The notes under the pieces were generated by a model. The model did no database searches, was not told where the DNA came from, and saw only the letters and a list, made by a program, of their open reading frames with translations. Positions 1-8,810 of a DNA stretch of 64,000 bases are shown piece by piece. This DNA is from Pseudomonas sp. efr-133-TYG-5 (GTDB lineage: Bacteria > Pseudomonadota > Gammaproteobacteria > Pseudomonadales > Pseudomonadaceae): positions 1-64,000 of the forward strand of contig NZ_JARVSM010000006.1 of assembly GCF_030209175.1 (NCBI RefSeq). The letters run 5' to 3'. The translations under genes were made by a program, and so were the position numbers. Each line of letters begins with the position of its first letter. Position 1 is the stretch's first letter.

Positions 1-1231
1 TGGACAGAGTGACGGTGACCGGCGTCTGCGCCGGGTTGGTCAATGTCGCGGTGTAGGTAATCTGCCCGCCTTCGACGACCGTGCCGGTGGCGCTCAGGCT
101 CACGCTGGTGGTGTCGATCGAATCGGTGACAGTAGTGGTCGCCGGCGTCGGGTTCGGCACCAGGTTTTCGAAGTTGCCGCCCGTGGCCCCAGTGATCGTG
201 GTGGTGACCGTGCTGCCATTGTTGTAGACGTCATTGGCCGGAGTCGGCACGTTGACGGTGCCCGTGGTCTGGCCAGCGCCGATGGTGATGGTCGAACCGT
301 TGGACAGGGTGACGGTCACCGGCGTCTGCGCCGGGTTGGTCAGGGTCGCGGTGTAGGTGATCTGGCCACCTTCGGTGACGCTGTTGCCGGCGGCCAGGGT
401 GACCGTCGTGGTGTCGATGGTGTCGGTGACCTGGGTGGTGGCCGGGACGGTCGGCGCCGTCACGGTAATGCCGTTGCCGCCGGTGGTGCCGGTGACGGTC
501 ACGTCGATCTGGGTCGCGTCGTTATAAACGGTGTCGTTGGGCGCCAGTGGCACGTTGACGCTGCCCGTGGTGGAGCCTGCCGGAATCACGATCACCGAGC
601 CGTTGGACAGGGTGACGGTCAGGTCGGTCAGCGGCGCCTGGGTCAGGGTCGCGGTGTACACCAGCACGCCACCGGCCTCGGTGATGGTCGGCGTGGCGCT
701 GAGGCTCAGGGTCGAATCGCGCAGGGCGTTGGCGGTGCTGTCGGTGGTCTGGCCAGCGGTGATGTTCTGCGCGGCCTGGGCGCCGGCGTCGATACCCGCG
801 GTCGGGAAGCCAATGGTTGGATCGACACGGCCGGCGGTGGCATCGAGCATGACGAAGCTGTGACCGCCACCGGCGGCGCCGCCAGTGCCCGCGGCGCTCG
901 GGCCGGCAGCGGTTGCGTCAAGAGCGGTGGTCGGGTCGACGCCGGCCGCGATCGCCTGTTGCAGTTCTTCCACGGACGGCGCGGCTTGCGCCGTGGCTTC
1001 GGCCAGGTCGGTGCTGGAGTCCGGCGCGTCGGCGCTCCACTGGGTGTCTCGACCCAGATCGATAGTGCGGCCATCGGCCAGTTCCAGCGATACGGCGCCG
1101 GCGACGCCAGTGTCGACCTGATCGCCAGCGAACAATCGGTCGCCTTCAACGAGTACGCGGCGGATGCCCTCCGGGGACACCACGAAAACCTGACCAACAA
1201 TGCTTTTGACGATGGCAACAACACTGCTCAT
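1..1231 (-). CDS. lapA: LapA-like giant surface adhesin, N-terminal 410 residues (continues beyond the window)
   Basis: This is the start of a very large biofilm adhesin held at the outer membrane by an N-terminal retention module. The ATG at 1231 has a GGAGAG ribosome site 6 bases upstream. Residues 1-70 (MSSVVAIVKSIVGQVFVVSP...) match the LapA retention domain. A TAAG motif at residues 107-110 (bases 902-913) is the kind of site cut by the periplasmic protease LapG in the P. fluorescens Lap system, and sits at almost the same residue. From about residue 165 onward come Ser/Thr-rich Ig-like repeats of about 100 residues; bases 1-60 and 301-360 are nearly identical at a 300-base offset. The reading frame is open to the window edge. 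It is divergent from the lapEBC exporter, which supports the assignment. lapD and lapG are not in the window. Confidence 0.85.
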   Translation of the reverse strand, partial: MSSVVAIVKSIVGQVFVVSPEGIRRVLVEGDRLFAGDQVDTGVAGAVSLELADGRTIDLGRDTQWSADAPDSSTDLAEATAQAAPSVEELQQAIAAGVDPTTALDATAAGPSAAGTGGAAGGGHSFVMLDATAGRVDPTIGFPTAGIDAGAQAAQNITAGQTTDSTANALRDSTLSLSATPTITEAGGVLVYTATLTQAPLTDLTVTLSNGSVIVIPAGSTTGSVNVPLAPNDTVYNDATQIDVTVTGTTGGNGITVTAPTVPATTQVTDTIDTTTVTLAAGNSVTEGGQITYTATLTNPAQTPVTVTLSNGSTITIGAGQTTGTVNVPTPANDVYNNGSTVTTTITGATGGNFENLVPNPTPATTTVTDSIDTTSVSLSATGTVVEGGQITYTATLTNPAQTPVTVTLS

Positions 1232-1349
1232 TGAAGACTCTCCGGGGTGTCACGTTCAGTTGACTTCCATAGACCTGAAAGGGGCGTCTGGCCGATTCAG
1301 TCTGGACGTACTTTTAAAAAAAGATGAAACAAGTTTGACGCGGCGGTTC

Positions 1350-1363
1350 GTCAATAATTTGGC
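1350..1363. promoter_or_regulatory. Candidate FleQ box between lapA and lapE
   Basis: The sequence GTCAATAATTTGGC matches 12 of 14 positions of the published FleQ consensus GTCAATAAATTGAC. A weaker 10/14 match, GCCAAACTATTGAC, lies at 1389-1402. Both fall in the 361-base divergent region between lapA (start 1231) and lapE (start 1593), which is otherwise AT-rich and holds no gene I can support. FleQ control of lap genes by c-di-GMP is known in other Pseudomonas, so this is plausible but inferred from sequence similarity alone. Confidence 0.4.
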
Positions 1364-1592
1364 TAGATTCTTTCGCTATTAACTTTATGCCAAACTATTG
1401 ACCTTATGGGTGCCATCCTAAACAATCGCCCCACTAATGTCACATTGATATTTCCGCGGCGACCTGTCCTTCAGCGTGTGATCCAGTTCCTTATTTGAAC
1501 TTTCCGACATACGGTCATTCCGGTTGCCATCATCCGACGCAGCAGCACATTTCGCTGTGATTCAAGACAAGAAGTTCTGGGAAATCTTTACC

Positions 1593-2945
1593 ATGCGTGT
1601 GCACCTGTTCAAGGCTCTACCTTTCGCTCTCGCCGCCTCTTTCGTACAAGCACAATCCTTACCAGAAGCCATGCAACAGGCATTGGATGTCCATCCGGAA
1701 ATCCAGGCAGGGGTCAACAGCCGATTGGCCGCGGATTATCAATTAAAGGCCGCCAAAGGTGGATACCTGCCGAAGGTCGATCTGCTGGGCGGTTATGGTC
1801 GTGAAGGCACCGACAGCGTGACCACCCGCGCCAATGGCGGCGGCAATCACTGGGAAACACTGAACCGCAGCGAGTCAAGTTTGCGTCTCTCGCAAATGGT
1901 CTTCGACGGTTTTGCGACGTCCAGCGAAGTCGGGCGTCAACAAGCCACCGTCAACTCGCGCGCCTATTCGTTGCTCGGCACTTCCGAGCGCACCGCGTTG
2001 ACCGTGGCCCAGGTCTACCTGGACGTGCTGACCCGCCGCGAGTTCGTGCGCCTGGCCGAGGAAAACCTCAAGAGCCACCAGCGCATCTACGACCAGATCC
2101 AGTTGCGCACCCAGCGTGGCGTCGGCAGTGGCGCCGACCTCGACCAGGCCGAAGCGCGGATGGCGCAGGCGCGCAACAACCTGATCACCGAGCAGACCAA
2201 CCTCGCCGACTCGGAAACCAACTTCCTCAGCGCGGTCGGCCAGATGCCCGATCAGCTCGAGCGCCCGGCGCCGTTCATGGCGATGATGCCGGCCAACCTC
2301 AACGAAGCCCGCACGCAGATGCTGGAAAACAGCCCGATCCTGCGCTCGGCCGAGTCCGACATCGCGGCTGCCGAGAAACAGTACGAAACCGCCAAGTCGA
2401 CGTTCTACCCGCGTTTCGACGCCGAACTGGGCCGCACCGCCGACAACGACCTCGATGGCCAGAACGGTCACAACAATGAGTGGCAAGCCATGCTGCGCAT
2501 GCGCTTCAACCTGTATTCCGGCGGCAGCAACAAGGCTGACCTGGAATCCAAGTCGTACCTGTCCAACCAGGCCCTGGACATCCGCAACAACGCCCTGCGC
2601 CAGCTGAACGAAGAGCTGGGCCTGGCCTGGAACGCCCTGAACAACGCCAACGCCCAGGTGCCGATCGCCCAGCAGTATGTCGATCACAGCACGGCGGTGC
2701 GCACCGCCTACCAGCGTCAGTTCAGCCTCGGCGAGCGCACCCTGCTGGATTTGCTCGACAGTGAAAACGAACTGTTCACCGCTTCGCGGCGTCTGGCCGA
2801 AATCAAGAACATTCAGTTATTTACTCAATACCGAATCAAGGCGACCATGGGCGAATTGCTCAAGAGCCAGGGCGTGGTCGCGCCGTTGGCATCCGTTGTG
2901 CAGAACGACGTGAAGCCCAAGGTGCAGCTGCCTGGGATGAATTGA
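1593..2945 (+). CDS. lapE: TolC-family outer-membrane channel of the LapA exporter (LapE)
   Basis: This is the outer-membrane protein of a type I secretion system, forming the channel through which LapA leaves the cell. The 450-residue protein starts MRVHLFKALPFALAASFVQA, a good signal peptide cut after AQA. The body has the two TolC halves rich in long coiled-coil helices, with typical repeats near LPEAMQQALDVHPEI and a C-terminal stretch (GERTLLDLLDSENEL) diagnostic of AggA/TolC-type secretion proteins. The reading frame extends upstream to 1524, but the ATG at 1593 gives the signal peptide. lapB follows 35 bases downstream, so the three exporter genes form one operon. Confidence 0.88.
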   Translation: MRVHLFKALPFALAASFVQAQSLPEAMQQALDVHPEIQAGVNSRLAADYQLKAAKGGYLPKVDLLGGYGREGTDSVTTRANGGGNHWETLNRSESSLRLSQMVFDGFATSSEVGRQQATVNSRAYSLLGTSERTALTVAQVYLDVLTRREFVRLAEENLKSHQRIYDQIQLRTQRGVGSGADLDQAEARMAQARNNLITEQTNLADSETNFLSAVGQMPDQLERPAPFMAMMPANLNEARTQMLENSPILRSAESDIAAAEKQYETAKSTFYPRFDAELGRTADNDLDGQNGHNNEWQAMLRMRFNLYSGGSNKADLESKSYLSNQALDIRNNALRQLNEELGLAWNALNNANAQVPIAQQYVDHSTAVRTAYQRQFSLGERTLLDLLDSENELFTASRRLAEIKNIQLFTQYRIKATMGELLKSQGVVAPLASVVQNDVKPKVQLPGMN

Positions 2946-2980
2946 GTTTGTCCCTTTTCAACCGTTAAAGAGTGCCGAGC

Positions 2981-5137
2981 GTGGAATCAGAAGTCAGTCG
3001 AGTTCAACTCAGTCATGATCCACGCGCGTTGCACGACGATCCGTTGCTGGATGGTCTGCTTGCCCTGTGCATGCTGCACCAGAAACCCGCCAGCGCGGCC
3101 ATGCTGACTACCGGCCTGCCATTGCCCAAGCAACGCCTGAGCGTCGAACTGCTGTCCCGTGCGGCGGCGCGCGCCGGCCTGCAAGGGCGGGTGCTGCAGC
3201 GCAAGCTCGAAGAAATTCCGGCCATCGCCATGCCGGCGCTGCTGCTGCTCAAGGATGGCCGCAGCGCTGTCCTGCTCGGCTGGCAGGGCGAGCAAGAGGC
3301 GCGGGTGCTGCTCAGCGAAAGCGATGGCGGCGAATCCCTGGTCAGTCGCGAACTGCTGGCCGATGACTACACCGGCAAAGTGTTCTTCGCCCAGCCGCAG
3401 CACAAATTCGACGTCAACCACGGCACGCTGATTCCGCGCGCGCGCTCGTGGTTCCGCGACACCCTCAAGCGTTCGCGCTGGCTGTACGCCGACGCCATCG
3501 CCGCCAGCCTGCTGATCAACATCATCGCCATGGCGGCGCCGCTGTTCGTCATGAACGTGTATGACCGCGTGGTGCCGAACCAGGCGGAAGCCACCCTGTG
3601 GGTGCTCGCACTGGGTATCACCGGCGCCTATGTTTTCGACCTGATCCTCAAGAGCCTGCGCAGCCTGTGCCTGGATCTGGCCGGCAAGAAAACCGACCTG
3701 ATCATCTCCGCCACGCTGTTCGAACGCATCGTCGGCATGGCCATGAAGTACCGCCCGGCGCGGGTCGGCAGCTTTGCGCAGAACATCCATGAATTCCAGA
3801 GCCTGCGCGACTTCCTCGCCTCGCTGACCCTGACCAGCCTGATCGACCTGCCGTTCACTATCCTGATCTTCATCGTCATCGCCATTCTCGGCGGGCATCT
3901 GGTGTGGATTCCGGTGCTGGCATTCCCGATTGCCCTGGCCATCGGCTACGCCTTGCAGAAGCCGCTGGTGGCGACCATGGAACGAACCATGGCGCTGGGC
4001 GCCGAGCGCCAGTCGAGCCTGATCGAAACCCTCGCCGGCCTCGACGCGGTCAAGGTCAACAACGCCGAAAGCGAACGCCAGTACCAGTGGGAACAGACCA
4101 TCGGCACCCTCAGCCGCCTCGAGTTGCGGGTGAAAATGCTCTCTGGCCTGGCGATGAATATCACCCTGCTGATCCAGCAACTGGCCGGGGTGATCATGAT
4201 TGTCTTCGGCGTTTACCAGATCATCGCCGGCAACCTGAGCATGGGCGGCCTGATTGCCTGCTACATGCTCAGTGGTCGTGCGTTGAGTCCGCTGGCGTCG
4301 CTGTCCGGGCTGCTGACCCGCTACCAGCAGGCGCGAGTCACCATGACCTCGGTCGACCAGATGATGGAGCTGCCGCAGGAACGCAATTTCGAAGAGCGTC
4401 CGCTGAGCCGCAAGGTGCTGCAAGGCGCGATCGAGTGCCGTCAGCTCAGCTTCACTTATCCGCAGCAGCAGAACCCGGCGTTGAAGAACATCAACCTGGT
4501 GATCCGCCCCGGCGAGAAAATCGGCATCATCGGCCGCAGCGGTTCGGGCAAGAGTTCGCTGGCCAAACTGCTGGTGGGCCTGTATCAGCCGGACGACGGC
4601 GCGCTGCTGGTGGACGGTGTGGATATCCGCCAGATCGACGTCAGCGAGTTGCGCTACAACATCGGCTACGTGCCGCAGGACATCCAGCTGCTGGCCGGCA
4701 CCCTGCGAGACAACCTGGTCTCCGGCGCACGTTATGTCGAGGACGAACTGGTGCTGCAAGCGGCCGAACTGGCCGGCGTCCACGAATTCGCCCGCCTGCA
4801 CCCACAAGGCTATGAACTGCAAGTCGGCGAGCGCGGCCAGAACCTGTCCGGCGGCCAGCGGCAGAACGTCGCCCTGGCCCGGGCGCTGCTGCTCAATCCG
4901 CCGATCCTGCTGCTCGATGAGCCGACCAGTGCCATGGACAACACCGGCGAGGAACGCCTCAAGCAACGCCTCGCGGCGGTGGTTGAAAACAAGACCGTGG
5001 TGCTGGTGACGCACCGGGCGTCGCTGTTGTCGCTGGTCGATCGCCTGCTGGTCGTCGACCGCGGGCAGATTCTCGCCGACGGGCCGAAAGCCGCCGTGAT
5101 GGAAGCGTTGAAGAAGGGGCAGATCAGTGTTGCTTAA
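2981..5137 (+). CDS. lapB: Type I secretion ABC transporter permease/ATPase (LapB)
   Basis: This inner-membrane ABC exporter powers LapA secretion. The 718-residue protein has a C39-peptidase-like N-terminal domain (about 1-125), six membrane segments (about 160-430, beginning SRWLYADAIAASLLINIIAM) and a nucleotide-binding domain with Walker A GRSGSGKSS, signature LSGGQRQ and Walker B ILLLDEPTS. I chose GTG 2981 (MESEVSRVQLSHD) because it matches the usual start of the family; GTG 2972 in the same frame is an alternative adding three residues. The last 11 bases overlap lapC, implying translational coupling. Confidence 0.9.
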   Translation: MESEVSRVQLSHDPRALHDDPLLDGLLALCMLHQKPASAAMLTTGLPLPKQRLSVELLSRAAARAGLQGRVLQRKLEEIPAIAMPALLLLKDGRSAVLLGWQGEQEARVLLSESDGGESLVSRELLADDYTGKVFFAQPQHKFDVNHGTLIPRARSWFRDTLKRSRWLYADAIAASLLINIIAMAAPLFVMNVYDRVVPNQAEATLWVLALGITGAYVFDLILKSLRSLCLDLAGKKTDLIISATLFERIVGMAMKYRPARVGSFAQNIHEFQSLRDFLASLTLTSLIDLPFTILIFIVIAILGGHLVWIPVLAFPIALAIGYALQKPLVATMERTMALGAERQSSLIETLAGLDAVKVNNAESERQYQWEQTIGTLSRLELRVKMLSGLAMNITLLIQQLAGVIMIVFGVYQIIAGNLSMGGLIACYMLSGRALSPLASLSGLLTRYQQARVTMTSVDQMMELPQERNFEERPLSRKVLQGAIECRQLSFTYPQQQNPALKNINLVIRPGEKIGIIGRSGSGKSSLAKLLVGLYQPDDGALLVDGVDIRQIDVSELRYNIGYVPQDIQLLAGTLRDNLVSGARYVEDELVLQAAELAGVHEFARLHPQGYELQVGERGQNLSGGQRQNVALARALLLNPPILLLDEPTSAMDNTGEERLKQRLAAVVENKTVVLVTHRASLLSLVDRLLVVDRGQILADGPKAAVMEALKKGQISVA

Positions 5138-6494
5138 GTCGGGTGTCAAGGATTCGATCCGTCGCTACTTCAAGGGCTCTGCCTCGTTGCAGGGCCAGCC
5201 GCTGCCGGAGGTCAACAAGGCGCTGATCGAGGATGCGCCGCGCGTGGTGCGCCTGACGATCTGGGCCATCATCGGCTTCTTCGTGTTCCTGATGCTGTGG
5301 GCGCACTTCGCCGTGATCGACGAAGTGACCAAGGGCGACGGCAAGGCGATTCCCTCGTCGAAGATCCAGAAGATCCAGAACCTCGAGGGCGGGATCGTCT
5401 CCGAACTGTTCGTCAAGGAAGGCCAGATCGTCGAGGCCGGTGCGCCGCTGATTCGCCTGGACGACACGCGGTTCGCCTCCAACGTCGGCGAAACCGAGGC
5501 CGATCGGCTGTCGATGCTGCTGCGCGTCGAACGCCTGAGCGCCGAGGTCGATGACCGTCCGTTGAATTTCCCCGAAGACGTGCTCAAGGCTGTGCCGGGC
5601 CAGGCGAAAAGCGAGGAATCGCTGTACATCAGCCGCCGCCAGCAACTGCACGATGAAGTCGGCGGCCTGCAGGAACAGTTGATCCAGCGTCAGCAGGAGC
5701 TGCGCGAATTCACCTCCAAGCAGGCGCAATATCGCCAGCAACTCGGTTTGCAGCGCCAGGAAATCAACATGTCCGAGCCGCTGGTGGCCCAGGGCGCGGT
5801 ATCGCCGGTGGAGGTGCTGCGGCTCAAGCGTGCCGAAGTCGAAACCCGCGGTCAGCTCGACGCGACCACGCTGGCAATCCCGCGTGCCGAGTCGGCCATT
5901 AAGGAAGTCCAGCGCAAGATCGACGAGACGCGCGGCAAATTCCGCAGCGAGGCGCTGACCCAGCTCAATGAGGCGCGCACTGACCTGAACAAGGCCCAGG
6001 CCACCGGCAAGGCCCTGGAGGATCGGGTCAGCCGTACGCTGGTGACCTCGCCGGTGCGCGGCATTGTCAACAAGATGCTGGTCAACACCATCGGCGGCGT
6101 GATCCAGCCGGGCAGCGACCTGGTGGAAATCGTGCCGCTGGACGACACCCTGCTGGTCGAAGCCAAGATCCGCCCGCAGGACATCGCCTTCCTGCACCCG
6201 GGCCAGGAAGCCACGGTGAAATTCACCGCGTATGACTACACCATCTATGGCGGGCTGAAGGCCAAGCTGGAACAGATCGGCGCCGACACCATCACCGACG
6301 AAGACAAGAAAACCACCTACTACATCATCAAGCTGCGCACCGAGCGCAGCCACCTCGGCACCGACGAGAAGCCGTTGCTGATCATCCCGGGGATGGTGGC
6401 GTCGGTGGATATCATCACCGGCAAGAAAACCGTGCTGAGCTACCTGCTCAAGCCGATCATCCGCGCCCGGGCCGAGGCGTTGCACGAGCGCTAG
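5127..6494 (+). CDS. lapC: HlyD-family periplasmic adaptor of type I secretion (LapC)
   Basis: This membrane-fusion protein bridges LapB and LapE. Of its 455 residues, a cytoplasmic N-terminus of about 40 is followed by one membrane helix (TIWAIIGFFVFLMLWAHFAV), a lipoyl-like half motif (QNLEGGIVSELFVKEGQIV), a long coiled coil (about 140-290) and a C-terminal beta-barrel region. The start is GTG 5127, overlapping the lapB end. It is the last gene of the exporter operon; a REPIN follows the stop codon at once. Confidence 0.9.
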   Translation: MLLKSGVKDSIRRYFKGSASLQGQPLPEVNKALIEDAPRVVRLTIWAIIGFFVFLMLWAHFAVIDEVTKGDGKAIPSSKIQKIQNLEGGIVSELFVKEGQIVEAGAPLIRLDDTRFASNVGETEADRLSMLLRVERLSAEVDDRPLNFPEDVLKAVPGQAKSEESLYISRRQQLHDEVGGLQEQLIQRQQELREFTSKQAQYRQQLGLQRQEINMSEPLVAQGAVSPVEVLRLKRAEVETRGQLDATTLAIPRAESAIKEVQRKIDETRGKFRSEALTQLNEARTDLNKAQATGKALEDRVSRTLVTSPVRGIVNKMLVNTIGGVIQPGSDLVEIVPLDDTLLVEAKIRPQDIAFLHPGQEATVKFTAYDYTIYGGLKAKLEQIGADTITDEDKKTTYYIIKLRTERSHLGTDEKPLLIIPGMVASVDIITGKKTVLSYLLKPIIRARAEALHER

Positions 6495-6518
6495 AGCTTC
6501 ACTGGCCTTGCCGGCCTC

Positions 6519-6613
6519 ATCACTGGCAAGCCAGCTCCCACAGAGTTCTTTAATGAGCACACAATTGTGTTCTCACCGAGATCCCTGTGGGAGCTGGTTT
6601 GCCAGCGATGGCG
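6519..6613. repeat. REP doublet (REPIN) 1
   Basis: Two inverted copies of a Pseudomonas REP element (left arm CTGGCAAGCCAGCTCCCACA, right arm TGTGGGAGCTGGTTTGCCAG) flank about 40 bases. The element lies between the lapC stop and the TauD-like gene and could form a long hairpin that stabilises or ends the lap message. The rest of the 371-base gap (6614-6865) is AT-rich and carries two direct copies of TCACCAATCG at 6661 and 6680, probably part of the regulatory region of the next operon. Confidence 0.88.
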
Positions 6614-6865
6614 TCAGTTTGAACACCACATCTCTGTCAGTAAGTGACACGAATCGTCACTCACCAATCGGTTCATTCCTCACCAATCGCCATATCGTTA
6701 TTCATTAACAGTATTTAAATTCCACTTCTTATATCTATAAAGTCAATCTCCTGCGTACCTGCCGACCAATCGGCGCGCCGCACGACCTGAACGAACACGC
6801 AATCCAGCGTGAGTTTCTGATCGACGTGCGCGCCCGTGAGCGCGCCGTGCGTGGGAGATTTTCTG

Positions 6866-7762
6866 ATGTCCGCAGCTACTGCTACCCCGAGCGCCGCGAC
6901 TGCCGCGCCGCAAACCTTCGAGATTCGCCCGTTCAGCGGTGCCGTCGGCGCCGAAATCATCGGCCTGGACCTGGCCCTGCCGGTCAACGCACACGACTTC
7001 GCGCGCATCCACCGCGCGCACCTCGATCACCATGTCGTGGTGTTCCGCGACCAGCGCATCACCCCTCAACAGCAGATCGACTTCAGCCGCCGCTTCGGCG
7101 TGTTGCAGATACACGTGCTCAAGCAGTTCCTGCTGGAAAATCACCCGGAAATCCTCATCGTTTCCAACATCGTCGAGAACGGCCAGAACATCGGCCTGGG
7201 CGACGCCGGCAAGTTCTGGCACTCCGATCTCTCCTATAAAGAGCTGCCGAGCCTCGGTTCGATGCTGCATGCCCAGGAGCTGCCGTCCGAGGGCGGCGAC
7301 ACCCTGTTCGCCGACATGCACAAGGCCTGGGACAGCCTGCCCGAGGCACTGCGCAAAGCGGTCGAGGGGCGCTCGGCGGCGCATTCCTACACCGCGCGTT
7401 ACAGCGAAAGCAAATTCGAAGGCAACTGGCGCCCGACCCTGACGGCAGAGCAGCTGGCCCAGGTCGCCGAAGTGATACACCCAGTGGTTCGCACCCATCC
7501 GGAAAACGGCCGCAAGGCACTGTTCGTCAGCGAAGGCTTCACCACCCGCATCGTCGGCCTGCCCGAAGACGAGAGCCAACAGCTGCTCGCCGAGCTCTAC
7601 GCCCATAGCGTGCTGCCAGAGAACATCTACCGCCATCAGTGGCGGCCCCATGACCTGGTGTTCTGGGACAACCGCTCGCTGATTCACCTGGCTGCCGGCT
7701 GCCCCGCACACCTGCGCCGCAAGCTGTATCGCACCACCATCCAGGGCGACGCGCCTTTCTGA
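6866..7762 (+). CDS. TauD/TfdA-family 2-oxoglutarate-dependent dioxygenase
   Basis: This is an Fe(II)/2-oxoglutarate dioxygenase of 298 residues. The iron ligands are visible as the HxD pair at residues 119 and 121 (FWHSDLSYK) and the distal His near residue 274 (RSLIHLAAG), with the 2-oxoglutarate-binding Arg in the following LRRKLYRTT. ATG 6866 has a GGGAG site upstream; a GTG 30 bases earlier in the same frame is less likely. It heads an operon with a sulfonate/taurine-type ABC importer, so the likely role is releasing sulfite from an organosulfur compound or a related oxidative cleavage. The true substrate is unknown. Confidence 0.85.
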   Translation: MSAATATPSAATAAPQTFEIRPFSGAVGAEIIGLDLALPVNAHDFARIHRAHLDHHVVVFRDQRITPQQQIDFSRRFGVLQIHVLKQFLLENHPEILIVSNIVENGQNIGLGDAGKFWHSDLSYKELPSLGSMLHAQELPSEGGDTLFADMHKAWDSLPEALRKAVEGRSAAHSYTARYSESKFEGNWRPTLTAEQLAQVAEVIHPVVRTHPENGRKALFVSEGFTTRIVGLPEDESQQLLAELYAHSVLPENIYRHQWRPHDLVFWDNRSLIHLAAGCPAHLRRKLYRTTIQGDAPF

Positions 7763-7779
7763 TTGCCGGAGATCCGATC

Positions 7780-8805
7780 ATGTCCAAACGTCTTCCATTG
7801 GCGCCGCTGGCCGCCGCCATCGGCCTGGGCCTGAGCCTGGTTGCCGGCAGCCTGGTGGCGCCGACCGCGGCCCACGCCGAAGGTGAAATCCGCATCGCCG
7901 AACAGTTCGGCATTGTCTATCTGTTGCTCAATGTGGTGCGCGATCAGGGCCTGATCGAGAAGTACGGCAAGCAGGAAGGCCTCGATATCAAGGTCGACTG
8001 GACGCAGCTCTCGGGCGGCGCGGCGGTCAACGATGCGTTGCTCTCCGGTTCCATCGACATTGCCGGCGCCGGCGTCGGCCCGCTGCTGACGATCTGGGAT
8101 CGCACCCGCGGCAAGCAGAACGTCAAGGCAGTCGCCTCGCTCGGTAACTTCCCGTACTACCTGGTCAGCAACAATCCCAAGGTCAAGACCATTGCCGACT
8201 TCACCGAGAAGGATCGCATCGCGGTGCCGGCGGTGGGCGTGTCCGTGCAGTCGCGCTTCCTGCAATACGCGGCGGCCAAGCAGTGGGGTGACCAAGAATT
8301 CAATCGTCTCGACAAGTACACCATCGCCGTGCCGCACCCGGATGCCACCGCCGCGCTGATCGCCGGCGGCACCGAGCTGACCGGGCATTTCTCCAACCCG
8401 CCGTTCCAGGACCAGGCGCTGCAGAACCCCAACGTGCACGTGGTGCTCAATTCCTATGACGTGCTCGGCCCGAACTCGCCGACGGTGCTGTTCGCCACCG
8501 AGAAATTCCGCAACGACAATCCGAAAACCTACAAAGCCTTCGTCGAGGCGCTGACCGAAGCCGCGCAATTTGCGCAGAACGATAAAGGCGCGGCGGCGGA
8601 CACCTACATCCGCGTGACCAAGGCCAAGATCGACCGTGCCGAGCTGCTGAAAATCATCGACAACCCGCAGTTCGAATTCAGCGTCACGCCGAAAAACACC
8701 TACCCGCTGGCGGAATTCCTCTACCGCGTCGGCGCGATCAAGAACAAACCGCAATCGTGGAAGGACTACTTCTTCCAGGATGCCAAACCGCTGCAGGGGA
8801 GCTGA
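7780..8805 (+). CDS. ABC importer substrate-binding protein, NitT/TauT (SsuA/TauA-like) family
   Basis: This periplasmic binding protein of 341 residues has a clear signal peptide ending AAHAEGEIR (cut near residue 34). The mature part has the two-lobed layout of the NMT1/SsuA-like family, with LSGGAAVNDALLSGSIDIAG and the following GVGPLLTIWD typical of sulfonate or nitrate binding proteins. It sits 17 bases after the dioxygenase and 5 bases before the ATPase gene, so it is the receptor of that importer. Ligand unknown; an organosulfonate is a reasonable guess from the neighbours. Confidence 0.85.
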   Translation: MSKRLPLAPLAAAIGLGLSLVAGSLVAPTAAHAEGEIRIAEQFGIVYLLLNVVRDQGLIEKYGKQEGLDIKVDWTQLSGGAAVNDALLSGSIDIAGAGVGPLLTIWDRTRGKQNVKAVASLGNFPYYLVSNNPKVKTIADFTEKDRIAVPAVGVSVQSRFLQYAAAKQWGDQEFNRLDKYTIAVPHPDATAALIAGGTELTGHFSNPPFQDQALQNPNVHVVLNSYDVLGPNSPTVLFATEKFRNDNPKTYKAFVEALTEAAQFAQNDKGAAADTYIRVTKAKIDRAELLKIIDNPQFEFSVTPKNTYPLAEFLYRVGAIKNKPQSWKDYFFQDAKPLQGS

Positions 8806-8810
8806 TCGAG

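Noticed and set aside
2987..5149. Minus-strand open frame of 720 residues
   Set aside because: It is an antisense shadow of lapB with Gln/His/Asp-rich nonsense composition.
6519..6613. Inverted repeats considered as insertion-sequence ends
   Set aside because: No transposase lies between or near them; all four copies have the paired REP structure typical of REPINs.
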